Notes under the pieces: model-generated
Database searches by the model: none
Told to the model about the DNA's origin: nothing
Seen by the model: the letters and a program-made list of their open reading frames with translations, nothing else
Assembly (NCBI RefSeq): GCF_000308875.1
Contig: NZ_BAGL01000081.1
Span: 1-64,000 of the forward strand
Length of the DNA: 64,000 bases
Source: Nocardia transvalensis NBRC 15921
GTDB taxonomy: Bacteria > Actinomycetota > Actinomycetes > Mycobacteriales > Mycobacteriaceae
Direction: 5' to 3'
Made by a program: the position numbers and the translations under genes
In this document: piece after piece, positions 1 through 8,599 of the stretch
How the letters are laid out: every line of letters begins with the position of its first letter
Position numbering within the stretch: the first letter of the stretch is position 1

Positions 1-46
1 CTGCCAGGCACATCCGGTGACGGACCACCTCAAGATCCAGTTCTGA
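1..46 (+). CDS. possible 3' end of a truncated gene
   Basis: In the second forward frame the first 46 bases read as 14 codons ending HLKIQF, followed by TGA at 44-46. The stop lies 8 bases from the stop of the convergent AlkD-like gene, the usual tail-to-tail spacing of real genes. The fragment is too short to identify and could be chance. Confidence 0.3.
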   Translation, partial: CQAHPVTDHLKIQF

Positions 47-53
47 GGGGCAC

Positions 54-782
54 TCACCGCATGCGCCGATACCCCCGCCGCACTTCGGGTTCGAAATGCT
101 CTGTGGCGTAACTCAGTGCCGTGCGGCCCATCTCGGCGGCGTGGCGGTCGAGGAAGGCGGTCAGCAGGTCGCGGTCGACGCGTTTGCCCACCTCGCGCAG
201 CATCCAGCCGACCGCCTTCTGGATCAGGTCGCGGCGGTCGGTGAGGAGTAGCTCGGACAGTTCGAATGTGGTGGAGGCATCGCCGGCCTTGATGAAAGCG
301 AAGGTGCTCAGCAGGGCCACTCGCCGCTCCCACAGCGAATCCTGGTGCGCCAGTTGGAAGAGCAGGTCCCGGGGCCGGTCCAGGAGCCACGGGCCGAGCA
401 CGTTCTCGGCCGAGACGTCGACCAGGTCCCAGTTGTTCACCCGGCCCCGCCGCACCGCCGCCAGGTACAGCTCGACGATTTCCTCCTGGGCGGCGGCGTC
501 GTAGGTGCGAGGTTTCATCGCCTTCGCCATGGCGGTGTTGAGTACGACCAGGCCCGCCAGCCGGTGCTCGTGGACGGGGCTGTCCAGCAGCGCGTCGATC
601 TCCGGCAGGGGCAGTGCCGCAAACCGTTTCGCCACCGCACGGGTCTGCGGCACCCGCACCCCGATGAAGACATCGCCCTCGCCGTACTCGCCGGGGCCGG
701 TCTTGAAGAACCGCTGGAGGTGAATGGCGTCGGCCGCGTCGGCGATCTCCGCCAGCGCGGCGCGCACCGCCTCCGCGGTCAT
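54..782 (-). CDS. AlkD-like DNA alkylation repair protein
   Basis: The 242-residue protein belongs to the AlkD/HEAT-repeat DNA glycosylase family, which excises bulky or positively charged alkylated bases such as 3-methyladenine. The family signature is visible: NWDLVD (Trp-118, Asp-119, Asp-122) supplies the lesion-facing Trp and Asp, RR at 153-154 and KAVGWMLREVGKR (Trp-193) complete the DNA-binding concave face. Length matches the family. Its ATG overlaps the stop of the upstream racemase-like gene by four bases (ATGA), so the two are probably translated from one mRNA, although their functions are unrelated. Family assignment is firm; the substrate is inferred from relatives. Confidence 0.88.
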   Translation of the reverse strand: MTAEAVRAALAEIADAADAIHLQRFFKTGPGEYGEGDVFIGVRVPQTRAVAKRFAALPLPEIDALLDSPVHEHRLAGLVVLNTAMAKAMKPRTYDAAAQEEIVELYLAAVRRGRVNNWDLVDVSAENVLGPWLLDRPRDLLFQLAHQDSLWERRVALLSTFAFIKAGDASTTFELSELLLTDRRDLIQKAVGWMLREVGKRVDRDLLTAFLDRHAAEMGRTALSYATEHFEPEVRRGYRRMR

Positions 783-1579
783 CGTGTCCGGGAGCCCGCG
801 TCGAGGTGCTGATACGCGGCGGAGCGCGCGCCCAGGATCCGGCCGGATTCGTAGGCGGCCGCGGCGGCAGGCAGCGCGCCCGGGCGGCCACTGGTGAATA
901 CCGTGACCGCGCCGGAACCGGAGGCCGGGCGGCCGAGCGCGTCTATCCGCCGAAGGGTCTGGGCCGCAACGGCTTCCGCGCTGTCGAACAGCCGGACGCC
1001 GGCGGGCAGCGCGGCCACGATCGTATCCAGCACCAACGGGTAGTGGGTGCAGCCGAGCACCACGCCCTCGGTCCCGGCGGGTGTGCGCTCGGCGGCCCGC
1101 GCGATGGCGTCCTCGATCGCCGCCAGATCCCCGCGGTCGATGGCGTCGGCCAGGCCGTGGCAGGCCACCCCCGTCACCTCGGCGTCACCGCCGAAGCGTT
1201 CGATCAGGTCGGCCTGGTACCGGCTGGCGGTGGTCGCGGCCGTCGCCCAGACGGCGACCCGCCCGCACGCCGCGGCGGCCGGTTTGATGGCCGGGACCGT
1301 GCCGATGACCGGAACCTCCGGGCCCACCTCGACCCGGACGTGTTCGAGCGCGGTCACGCTGGCCGTATTGCACGGCAGCACAATGACCTCCGCGCCCGAG
1401 GCCAGCGCGCGCCGCGCCGCCTCCAGCACCCGGTCCACGACCCACTGCTCCGGCTTCGGACCCCACGGGGCGCCGTCGGGGTCGGTCTGCAGCAGCAGGT
1501 CCAGATCGGGCCGCAACTTCCGCAACCACGCCCCCGTCGGCAACATCCCCAGTCCGGAATCGATGAGCGCGACGATCAC
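779..1579 (-). CDS. aspartate/glutamate racemase family protein (MurI-like)
   Basis: The 266-residue protein resembles glutamate racemase, which makes D-glutamate for peptidoglycan. The two catalytic cysteines are present: Cys-70 in PCNTAS and Cys-177 in GCTHYP. The N-terminus has DSGLGM instead of the usual DSGVGG loop, so it may be a divergent or secondary racemase rather than the essential MurI. The start is GTG at 1579, preceded by an AAGGTGG ribosome site. It overlaps the AlkD-like gene downstream. Upstream lies the 18-bp tandem array, which probably sits in or near its promoter region. Family is clear, role in cell wall synthesis is inferred. Confidence 0.75.
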   Translation of the reverse strand: MIVALIDSGLGMLPTGAWLRKLRPDLDLLLQTDPDGAPWGPKPEQWVVDRVLEAARRALASGAEVIVLPCNTASVTALEHVRVEVGPEVPVIGTVPAIKPAAAACGRVAVWATAATTASRYQADLIERFGGDAEVTGVACHGLADAIDRGDLAAIEDAIARAAERTPAGTEGVVLGCTHYPLVLDTIVAALPAGVRLFDSAEAVAAQTLRRIDALGRPASGSGAVTVFTSGRPGALPAAAAAYESGRILGARSAAYQHLDAGSRTR

Positions 1580-1668
1580 ACAGCCACCTTATTCGCGCCC
1601 ACCACCCCCACTCACACGCACCCGGTTCCCACTCACGACCACCCCGAAACCCACCCACCCAACCATCC

Positions 1669-1794
1669 CGCACCACTGCGGCTTCCCGCACCACTGCAGC
1701 TTCCCGCACCACTGCAGCTTCCCGCACCACTGCAGCTTCCCGCACCACTGCAGCTTCCCGCACCACTGCGGCTTCCCGCACCACTGCGGCTTCC
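1669..1794. repeat. seven tandem copies of an 18-bp repeat
   Basis: The unit CGCACCACTGCRGCTTCC is repeated seven times without interruption. Only one position varies (A or G): units 1, 6 and 7 carry G and units 2-5 carry A. An eighth partial unit runs directly into a perfect palindrome at 1795. Because 18 is a multiple of three, the array is open in several frames, but no start, ribosome site or codon pattern supports a protein. It lies between the end of the flavoprotein gene and the GTG of the racemase-like gene. Confidence 0.95.
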
Positions 1795-1826
1795 CGCACC
1801 CCGTCCAGCGCGCTGGACGGGGTGCG
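1795..1826 (-). terminator. perfect 32-bp palindrome, probable terminator
   Basis: The arm CGCACCCCGTCCAGCG is followed at once by its exact reverse complement, a 16-bp perfect dyad centred at 1810/1811. It sits 28 bases beyond the stop codon of the flavoprotein gene and would fold into a very stable hairpin. There is no U-tract on either side, so rho-independent termination is likely but not proven; a protein-binding or recombination role is possible. Confidence 0.6.
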
Positions 1827-1853
1827 GGAGTACGAAAGGCGTGCGCGGGCGGG

Positions 1854-3032
1854 TCAGCGGGCGGGGGCGGCCGCGCCGGAGAGTTGGGCGCGCATTTTCA
1901 TGACCGCGCCGGTTTTGCCTGCCCCGACGACGGCGGTGAGGGTGCCGTCGGAGAAGTAGTGGGCGAGGAATTTGTGGCCGTCGTCGTCCAGGACGCGGAC
2001 CTCGTCGGCGGTGGAGGGGGTGCCGAGTACCTGGATCTTGAGGTTGTACTGGTCGCTCCACACGTAGGGGACGCGGGCGGCGGCGGGGGCGTCGGTGCCC
2101 AGGAGCGCGTTCGACAGCAGGTGGGCCTGCTCGCCGGCGTTGGTCCAGTGCTCGACGCGCTTGTGGCCGCCGGACTCGTGCCGCCAGGCCGCCACGTCAC
2201 CGACCGCCCAGACGCCGTCGACCGAGGTGCGGCCCGACTCGTCGGCGAGGACGCCGCCACCCTCGCGCGGCGGTGCGAGCGGGATGCCGGAGTCGGCGAG
2301 CCACTCGGTCACCGGCACCGAACCGACGCCGATCACCACCAGGTCGGCCGCCACCTCGTTGCCGTCGGACAGCCGCACCCCACGCACCGAACCGTTCTCG
2401 ACCACAAGCGATTCCAGCCCGACGCCGCAGCGCACATCGACGCCCTCGGCCCGATGCAGCCGCCCGACGAGCCCCCCGACCTGCTCGCCCAGCGCGGCCG
2501 CCAGCGGCACGGGTTGCGGCTCCACCAGCGCCACCTCCACACCGCGCGACCGCAGGCTGGCCGTGACCTCACACCCGATGAATCCCGCGCCCACCACGAC
2601 CGCGCGGGCCGCACCGGACAGTTCGTCGCGCAGCGCGGTGGCATCCGCGTGACTGCGCAGGACGTGCACGCCCGACGCCTCGGGCAGGCCCGGAATCCGC
2701 CGGGGGCGCAGGCCCGTCGCGATGATCAGCTGGTCGTAGTCGATCGCGCTGCCGTCGTCGAGTGATACCCGCCGCGCGGCGGTGTCCACGCCCGTCGCGG
2801 CCGCGCCCAGCCGCAGCCGGATGTCCTTCTCGGTGAAGAACTCCGCGGGCCGCAACGTCGTATCGTCGGTCTCCCCGCGGACGAACTGCTTCGACAGCGG
2901 CGGGCGATCGTAGGGCAGCCGCGGCTCGTCGCCGACTAGAACCAACTCGCCGGAGTACCCGTCGCGGCGCAGTTCCTCTGCGGTCCGCAGCCCGGCCAGC
3001 CCGGCGCCGACGATCACGATCGGCCTGGTCAT
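1854..3032 (-). CDS. FAD-dependent ferredoxin-reductase-type oxidoreductase
   Basis: The 392-residue protein is of the rubredoxin/rhodocoxin reductase type, passing electrons from NAD(P)H through FAD to a ferredoxin that feeds oxygenases. Visible are the N-terminal FAD Rossmann motif GAGLAGLRTAEEL (about residues 9-21), the NAD(P) motif VVGAGFIGCEV (about 146), the second FAD motif VWAVGDVA (about 270) and a C-terminal reductase domain. No ferredoxin or oxygenase partner lies beside it. A KstR-like operator stands 62-75 bases before its ATG, which would tie it to sterol catabolism. A mycobacterial ferredoxin reductase gene also lies near tuf. The electron acceptor is unknown. Confidence 0.85.
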   Translation of the reverse strand: MTRPIVIVGAGLAGLRTAEELRRDGYSGELVLVGDEPRLPYDRPPLSKQFVRGETDDTTLRPAEFFTEKDIRLRLGAAATGVDTAARRVSLDDGSAIDYDQLIIATGLRPRRIPGLPEASGVHVLRSHADATALRDELSGAARAVVVGAGFIGCEVTASLRSRGVEVALVEPQPVPLAAALGEQVGGLVGRLHRAEGVDVRCGVGLESLVVENGSVRGVRLSDGNEVAADLVVIGVGSVPVTEWLADSGIPLAPPREGGGVLADESGRTSVDGVWAVGDVAAWRHESGGHKRVEHWTNAGEQAHLLSNALLGTDAPAAARVPYVWSDQYNLKIQVLGTPSTADEVRVLDDDGHKFLAHYFSDGTLTAVVGAGKTGAVMKMRAQLSGAAAPAR

Positions 3033-3093
3033 CGCATCGCTCCCCGATTCGACGTCATGGATACGCGTAGCTGCACGACCATCAACATTATTC

Positions 3094-3107
3094 TAGAACT
3101 CGTTCTA
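3094..3107. promoter_or_regulatory. KstR-like operator
   Basis: TAGAACTCGTTCTA fits exactly the published KstR consensus TNNAACNNGTTNNA, with full dyad symmetry outside the two central bases. KstR is the TetR repressor of cholesterol catabolism in mycolate actinobacteria. The site lies in the 208-base divergent gap between the flavoprotein (start 3032) and the SPW gene (start 3241), nearer the former. Identification rests on the consensus alone. Confidence 0.65.
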
Positions 3108-3240
3108 ATTATACGGTGAGAGCCGTCACAGCACCCGCACGCACAATGCTGCACAATCTTGTTCCGACAGGTATTGATCGGGCGGTCAATCAGAGTTATA
3201 CCGAGAGGAGAACATATCCCCAGCCCTCGAGGAGGCAACA

Positions 3241-3588
3241 ATGTTCAGCGAGAGTCGCGCACAGGATTTCGTAGCCGTCGTACTCGGCGTCTTCACCGCG
3301 CTGTCACCCCTCTGGGTGGACACCAGCACCCGAGCCGCGTGGACGCTGATCGTCCTGGGTGTGCTCATCGCCCTGACCGGTCTGGCACAGCTGGCACGGC
3401 CGGCGATGGCGGGCATGGACTACGCGATGGGCGTATTGGGCGTGCTGCTGTTCGTCTCCCCTTGGGTGATGAACTTCCACGATTTCACCGGCGCCTCGTG
3501 GACCGCGTGGATCGTGGGCGTACTGACCGTCGTCGCCGCGGTGGCGGCCCTTCCGCAAGTGACGGCACGGCTGCATACTGCTCACTGA
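3241..3588 (+). CDS. SPW-repeat membrane protein
   Basis: The 115-residue protein has four hydrophobic helices arranged as two similar halves, each starting with an SPxW motif (LSPLWVD near residue 22, VSPWVMNF near residue 78). That is the hallmark of the SPW repeat family of small actinobacterial and rhizobial membrane proteins of unknown function. A clear AGGAGG lies six bases before the ATG. Its TGA overlaps the ATG of the TetR gene by one base, so the pair is translationally coupled and probably co-regulated. The biochemical role is unknown. Confidence 0.85.
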   Translation: MFSESRAQDFVAVVLGVFTALSPLWVDTSTRAAWTLIVLGVLIALTGLAQLARPAMAGMDYAMGVLGVLLFVSPWVMNFHDFTGASWTAWIVGVLTVVAAVAALPQVTARLHTAH

Positions 3589-4214
3589 TGCACATGCCCA
3601 AACCCCGAGCCGGGCGTCGCCGGAGCAAGAAGGTCGATGGCGACGCCCGTCAGCTCATCCTGGATGCCGCCGAGAACCTCTTCGCGACACACGGATTCGA
3701 CGCGACCGCGACGGCGGCGATCGCCACCACGGCCGGCGTCCCGAAGGGTTTGGTCTTCTACTACTTCCCCACCAAGGATTCGATCCTGTCGGCGCTGATG
3801 GCCGAGCGCGTGCCCGCCCGGCCGCTCGCCGACATCGATACCGTCGTGTCCCCCGGCGATCCGGCCAGGAGCCTCGTGAACCTGGACGCCGCGCTCAATC
3901 TGCGCGACCACCACTCCTCCGTCCTGCGCGTGATCATGTGGCGCGAGGCCGACACCCATCCGGACGTCCGGAAGCAGTTGCGGCGCATGCGCGACCAACT
4001 GCTCGACATCACCGCCAGGGTGCTGCAGGCCAGCGCTCCCGGCCCGGTCCGGCCGGGCACCCTCAGCGCGTGCGCCACCGCCTGGGTCTCCGGCGTCCTC
4101 GCCATCACCACGACCGATCGCCTGCACGCGCTCGACGGACTAGCGCTGCCGACGGCCGACGAGATTCTCAACCTCTCCCAGGTCGTCGCGGCCGGGATGA
4201 CCCACCTCGGCTGA
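3588..4214 (+). CDS. TetR/AcrR family regulator
   Basis: The 208-residue protein has an N-terminal TetR helix-turn-helix (about residues 20-65: ILDAAENLFATHGFDATATA, then GVPKGLVFYYFPTKDSILSAL), then a helical ligand-binding domain. The ATG at 3588 is chosen because it overlaps the preceding TGA (TGATG); a second ATG six bases on is possible. The basic stretch RAGRRRSKK precedes the DNA-binding domain. Coupling to the SPW membrane protein suggests it controls that gene and itself, but no perfect palindrome was found directly before the pair other than the KstR-like site. Ligand unknown. Confidence 0.85.
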   Translation: MHMPKPRAGRRRSKKVDGDARQLILDAAENLFATHGFDATATAAIATTAGVPKGLVFYYFPTKDSILSALMAERVPARPLADIDTVVSPGDPARSLVNLDAALNLRDHHSSVLRVIMWREADTHPDVRKQLRRMRDQLLDITARVLQASAPGPVRPGTLSACATAWVSGVLAITTTDRLHALDGLALPTADEILNLSQVVAAGMTHLG

Positions 4215-4238
4215 GCCGCGCGACCGGTTCACCTCCTG

Positions 4239-4263
4239 TTTTCCGGGCGTTTGCCCAGGAAAA
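4239..4263 (+). terminator. hairpin after the TetR gene
   Basis: TTTTCCGGGC, a GTTT loop and GCCCAGGAAAA form a stem with one bulged A, 24 bases after the TetR stop codon. It is a plausible terminator separating this pair from the lipase gene. Confidence 0.5.
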
Positions 4264-4363
4264 TCCCTGCTCCGGCACGCGGCGTGTCTCCCCGCCTTCC
4301 CCGTCCCCGACCTCTTGAATACCAACTGCCCGGTCTTCCAGGTTCCGCACACCCGTGGAGGTC

Positions 4364-5608
4364 ATGGACTTGATCCGTCAGGCCCGCATCACCCGAATCG
4401 GTGCACGTCAGGGACTTCGACGACTGATCGGTGCCGCACTCGGAGCGGCCGTCGGCCTCGCGCTCGCCGCGACGGCGACGGCACAGCCCCTCTACCCGCG
4501 GCCCGATCCCGATCCGTTCTTCGCCGTGCCCGCGGATATCGACCGGTACGAGCCCGGCGCGGTGCTCGAGGTTCGGCCTATGCCGCCGCTGCTCATCTTC
4601 CCGGGCACCACGGTCTCGCTGGTCAAGTTCCGTTCCACCAATTCCCACGGCCGGCCGATCGCGGCCACCACCACCGTGCTGACGCCCGCCAACCATCGCC
4701 CCGACGATCCGCTGGTGTCGTACCAGCACATCATCAACGGGCTCGGCGCGGACTGCGCGGTCTCGCACGTGCTGTACACGGCCGACCCGAATCTTCAGGT
4801 GCGCGAGGCCCCGGCCCTGAACGCGCTCCTGCTCCGCGGCTGGAGCGTCGCGCTGCCGGATCATCTGGGCCCGCAGTTCGCCTACGGCGCCGCGCGTCTG
4901 GGCGGGCAGATCACCCTGGACGGCATTCGCGCGGTGAAGCGGGTGCCCGAACTCCGGGTCGGCGGCAGCCGGGTGACCATGGCCGGCTACTCCGGCGGCG
5001 GCATGGCGACCGCGTGGGCCGCCGCCATGCAGCCGAAGTACGCGCCGGAGCTGGATATCGCCGGGGCGGCCACGGGCGGCGTGCCGATGAACATGGTCAC
5101 GATGGTCAGGGCCCTGGGCATGAACTCGCATCCGGCGTTCGGGCTCGCGATGGCCGCGGCGATCGGGCTGGAGCGGGAGTATCCGGACCGGCTGCCCATC
5201 AGTGACTATCTGAACCCGCGGGGCATCGTCGCGCGCAACGCGATGGCCAACGGCTGCACCAACGAGATCCTGGCCGCCGGGGCGGGGCGCAGCGCCCGCG
5301 AATTCGCCACGAGCACGGATCTGGTGGACAGCCCCGACGCCTGGGCCGTGGTCGAGGAGAACAGCCTGGAACTGTTCGACGGAATTCCCGAAATGCCTGT
5401 GTTCGAGTGGCATTCGCCGTCGGATCCGCTGATCCCGATCGACGCGATCGTGAACACCAACCGCCGGTATTGCGCCGCCGGCGTGCGATTACAGGCAGAT
5501 CTCGTCCCCTCGCCGGAGCATCTCTCGGCGGCCGTACTCGGCGTGCCGTGGATGGTCAACTGGCTGGATGCCCGGTTCCGCGGCGAGCCCGCGCCGTCGA
5601 ACTGTTGA
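4364..5608 (+). CDS. secreted lipase of the LIP (secretory lipase) family
   Basis: The protein (414 residues from this ATG) has a twin-arginine-poor Sec-type signal: basic residues, then a hydrophobic stretch LIGAALGAAVGLALAATATA ending near AQP. The mature part is an alpha/beta hydrolase of the secretory lipase family, common in Nocardia and Rhodococcus, that hydrolyses triacylglycerols or related esters outside the cell. The nucleophile is Ser-210 in GYSGGG; the Asp in HSPSDP and the His in PSPEH near the C-terminus are the likely partners. The start is uncertain: GTG at 4355 is in frame, and the GGAGG before this ATG is very close to it. It stands alone between two terminators or gaps. Confidence 0.85.
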   Translation: MDLIRQARITRIGARQGLRRLIGAALGAAVGLALAATATAQPLYPRPDPDPFFAVPADIDRYEPGAVLEVRPMPPLLIFPGTTVSLVKFRSTNSHGRPIAATTTVLTPANHRPDDPLVSYQHIINGLGADCAVSHVLYTADPNLQVREAPALNALLLRGWSVALPDHLGPQFAYGAARLGGQITLDGIRAVKRVPELRVGGSRVTMAGYSGGGMATAWAAAMQPKYAPELDIAGAATGGVPMNMVTMVRALGMNSHPAFGLAMAAAIGLEREYPDRLPISDYLNPRGIVARNAMANGCTNEILAAGAGRSAREFATSTDLVDSPDAWAVVEENSLELFDGIPEMPVFEWHSPSDPLIPIDAIVNTNRRYCAAGVRLQADLVPSPEHLSAAVLGVPWMVNWLDARFRGEPAPSNC

Positions 5609-5656
5609 GTTGACCTCGGCGGGCACGGACTGAAGTCGCGATGGCTCGGCGTTAGC

Positions 5657-7120
5657 ATGGCGACTATGACGGATGCCGATTTCGCCAGTTTCGGGGAACC
5701 CCAGCGTGCACGACCGGAGGGATCTCGCCTGACCCAGGTCAACAACTCGGGTCCGGCCCCGACCAACTCGCTGACCGGCATCGACCTGAATTCGCACAGC
5801 CCTTTCGGTCCCGAGATGCAGTGGAATCAGCCGGATTTCGCCACCCAGTGGGCCAATGCGGCGACGCCCTCGGCGACCCCGCCGCCCGAGCCCGCCCCCC
5901 GGGCGGAATCCTTCACCTCCGCACCCGACTCCGTGGCGATCCGGCCCGATTCGTCCGCGCTCTCGTCGGCCGACACCGGCCCGTTCCGGGCGGATACCGG
6001 TGGGTTTCGTAACGGCGCAGGCGGATTCTCCACCGATACCGCGCCGAATTCGTTCGAATCCCTGAACCCGCGCATCGACGCACCCGTCCAGCGCACCGAA
6101 TCCATTACTCCGCGCACCGAATCGGTCGTCCCTCCCGGCGAGACCATTACTCCGCGAAACGACGCGATCCTGCCGCGGGCCGAATCCGTTCCCCCGCGCA
6201 ACGACGCGAACCTTTCCGATACTTCGCGCGCGGAATCCGTTACTCCGCTGCATGATTCGGCCGCCTCCCACAGCGAATCCATCGCTTCGTGGAACGAATC
6301 TCTTCTTCCCCGTGGCGAATCCACCGCGGCGCGGAACGATTCACTCCCCGCACATCACGATTCCGCCACACCGCGCAACGAATCACTTTCCACACACCGC
6401 GATTCCACCGCTCCACGCAACGACTCGCTTTCCGCGCACCGCGATTCCACCATTCCGCGTAACGACTCGCTTTCCGCGCACCGCGATTCCACCATTCCGC
6501 GTAACGATTCACTCTCCACGCACCGCGATTCCACCACACCACGCAACGATTCACTCTCCGCGCACCGCGATTCCGCCACACCACGCAACGATTCACTCTC
6601 CGCGCACCGCGATTCCGGCTCGCCGCGGAACAATTCGGCAATCCCGCACTCCGGGGCTTCCGGCCGGCACGGTGAACCTGGCACCGCACCCGGTGAACCG
6701 GCGACTACGACACACGAATCCTTCGGCCCTCGTGCGGCCACCACGTCCCCCACCGAGCCCACGCGACGCCCGCAAGGGGGTCTGCGCTCGCGCACGGAGA
6801 CCCCTCGCAACAACAGCGAACTCTCGCGCCCCACACCCGAATTCGCCCCGGCCCGCCGCGCCGCCCGCCACACCACGCCCCTGGAGGACTCCCCCACCAC
6901 GGTCGACGTCCACCTGATCATGCGACTCCTGCTGACCAGCAGCAACCTCGAAACCATCGCCAAGAAAGCAGAAGCCGGCGAGGTCTCCCTCACCGAATTC
7001 ATCCAGGCCGCCCACCGCACCCGCACGGTAGCCGTCGACCTCGTCTCCGCCTGGTTCGGCGGCACCGACCAGATGCGCCAATTCGCCGAGGCCCTATTAG
7101 CCGCTACCGAGCAGACCTGA
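5657..7120 (+). CDS. heptad-repeat (RxDS) low-complexity protein of unknown function
   Basis: The 487-residue protein is not recognised. It has three parts: a Pro/Thr-rich N-terminus, a long central stretch (about residues 135-325) built of seven-residue units of the form P-R-N-D/E-S-x-x, and a non-repetitive C-terminal segment (about 410-487) with TTVDVHLIMRLLLTSS and VDLVSAWFGGTDQMRQFAE that looks like a folded helical domain. The repeats are rich in paired Arg and Asp/Glu and in Ser, so the region is hydrophilic, nearly neutral and probably disordered or a periodic stalk. No signal peptide or membrane segment is evident. Third-position GC is lower inside the repeats than in neighbouring genes, suggesting recent expansion. 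The repeat carries on without frame breaks, so it is read as protein. Confidence 0.7.
   Translation: MATMTDADFASFGEPQRARPEGSRLTQVNNSGPAPTNSLTGIDLNSHSPFGPEMQWNQPDFATQWANAATPSATPPPEPAPRAESFTSAPDSVAIRPDSSALSSADTGPFRADTGGFRNGAGGFSTDTAPNSFESLNPRIDAPVQRTESITPRTESVVPPGETITPRNDAILPRAESVPPRNDANLSDTSRAESVTPLHDSAASHSESIASWNESLLPRGESTAARNDSLPAHHDSATPRNESLSTHRDSTAPRNDSLSAHRDSTIPRNDSLSAHRDSTIPRNDSLSTHRDSTTPRNDSLSAHRDSATPRNDSLSAHRDSGSPRNNSAIPHSGASGRHGEPGTAPGEPATTTHESFGPRAATTSPTEPTRRPQGGLRSRTETPRNNSELSRPTPEFAPARRAARHTTPLEDSPTTVDVHLIMRLLLTSSNLETIAKKAEAGEVSLTEFIQAAHRTRTVAVDLVSAWFGGTDQMRQFAEALLAATEQT
6329..6622 (+). repeat. seven near-identical 42-bp tandem units in coding DNA
   Basis: Seven successive 42-bp units encode 14-residue blocks such as PRNDSLSAHRDSTI, each made of two heptads. 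Units 3 to 6 differ by only a few bases, while units further upstream are progressively more diverged. The phase is exactly in frame, as expected for unequal crossing over or slippage under coding selection. Confidence 0.9.
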
Positions 7121-7154
7121 TGCTTTTGGGTGTACCGGGGGTATGAAGACGTGA

Positions 7155-7187
7155 AAAGGGCCGTTCCCCTTGGGGGAACGGCCCTTT
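7155..7187 (-). terminator. rho-independent terminator of tuf
   Basis: AAAGGGCCGTTCCCC and its exact reverse complement flank a 3-base loop, with a TTTT tail when read on the minus strand. It ends the fusA-tuf transcript and, being symmetrical, can also stop transcription coming from the heptad-repeat gene whose stop is at 7120. A weaker stem (7241-7261) includes the tuf stop codon itself. Confidence 0.9.
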
Positions 7188-7214
7188 GTGGTCATCTCCG
7201 CGAGCTGGCTTGCG

Positions 7215-7240
7215 GGACCCCGGCTAAAAGCGTGCCGGGG
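7215..7240. repeat. copy of the dispersed CCGGCACGCTTTTGGCCGG repeat
   Basis: CCCGGCTAAAAGCGTGCCGGG is a copy, with one change, of the short repeat found again at 23321, 34079, 50890, 54471 and 63523. It sits between the tuf stop codon and the tuf terminator. Confidence 0.7.
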
Positions 7241-7258
7241 TGATCTCGCGGAGCGAGA

Positions 7259-8449
<1,191 letters not shown>

Positions 8450-8525
8450 TTGATGTCCTCCTGGACTTGTTGGTGCTTGCTCTATGCAGCAGTGCGGTTT
8501 GTAATTTCTGGTCGTGCGGTGACCG

Positions 8526-8551
8526 GTCCCCGCCAAAAGCGTTGCGGGGAC
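8526..8551. other. hairpin in the fusA-tuf gap
   Basis: GTCCCCGC and GCGGGGAC enclose CAAAAGCGTT, giving an 8-bp stem in the 150-base gap. The sequence around the loop (CCAAAAGCGT) resembles the dispersed repeat. It could be an RNA processing or attenuation site between fusA and the abundant tuf message, or just a decayed repeat. Confidence 0.45.
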
Positions 8552-8599
8552 AACCGGCCGGGGCCGATCGGGTAGCCGAGCGGCCCGGAGGCCGGTCGA

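Noticed and set aside
1669..1794. CRISPR-like array
   Set aside because: The 18-bp units are directly adjacent with no unique spacers and no cas genes nearby.
1633..2061. Open frames through the 18-bp array (repeated REAAVV or similar)
   Set aside because: Open only because the unit length is a multiple of three; no start, ribosome site or codon pattern, and overlap with the flavoprotein gene.
3159..3587. N-terminal extension of the TetR gene
   Set aside because: The extension would overlap the SPW gene in another frame and has no similarity to TetR proteins; the TGATG overlap marks the start.
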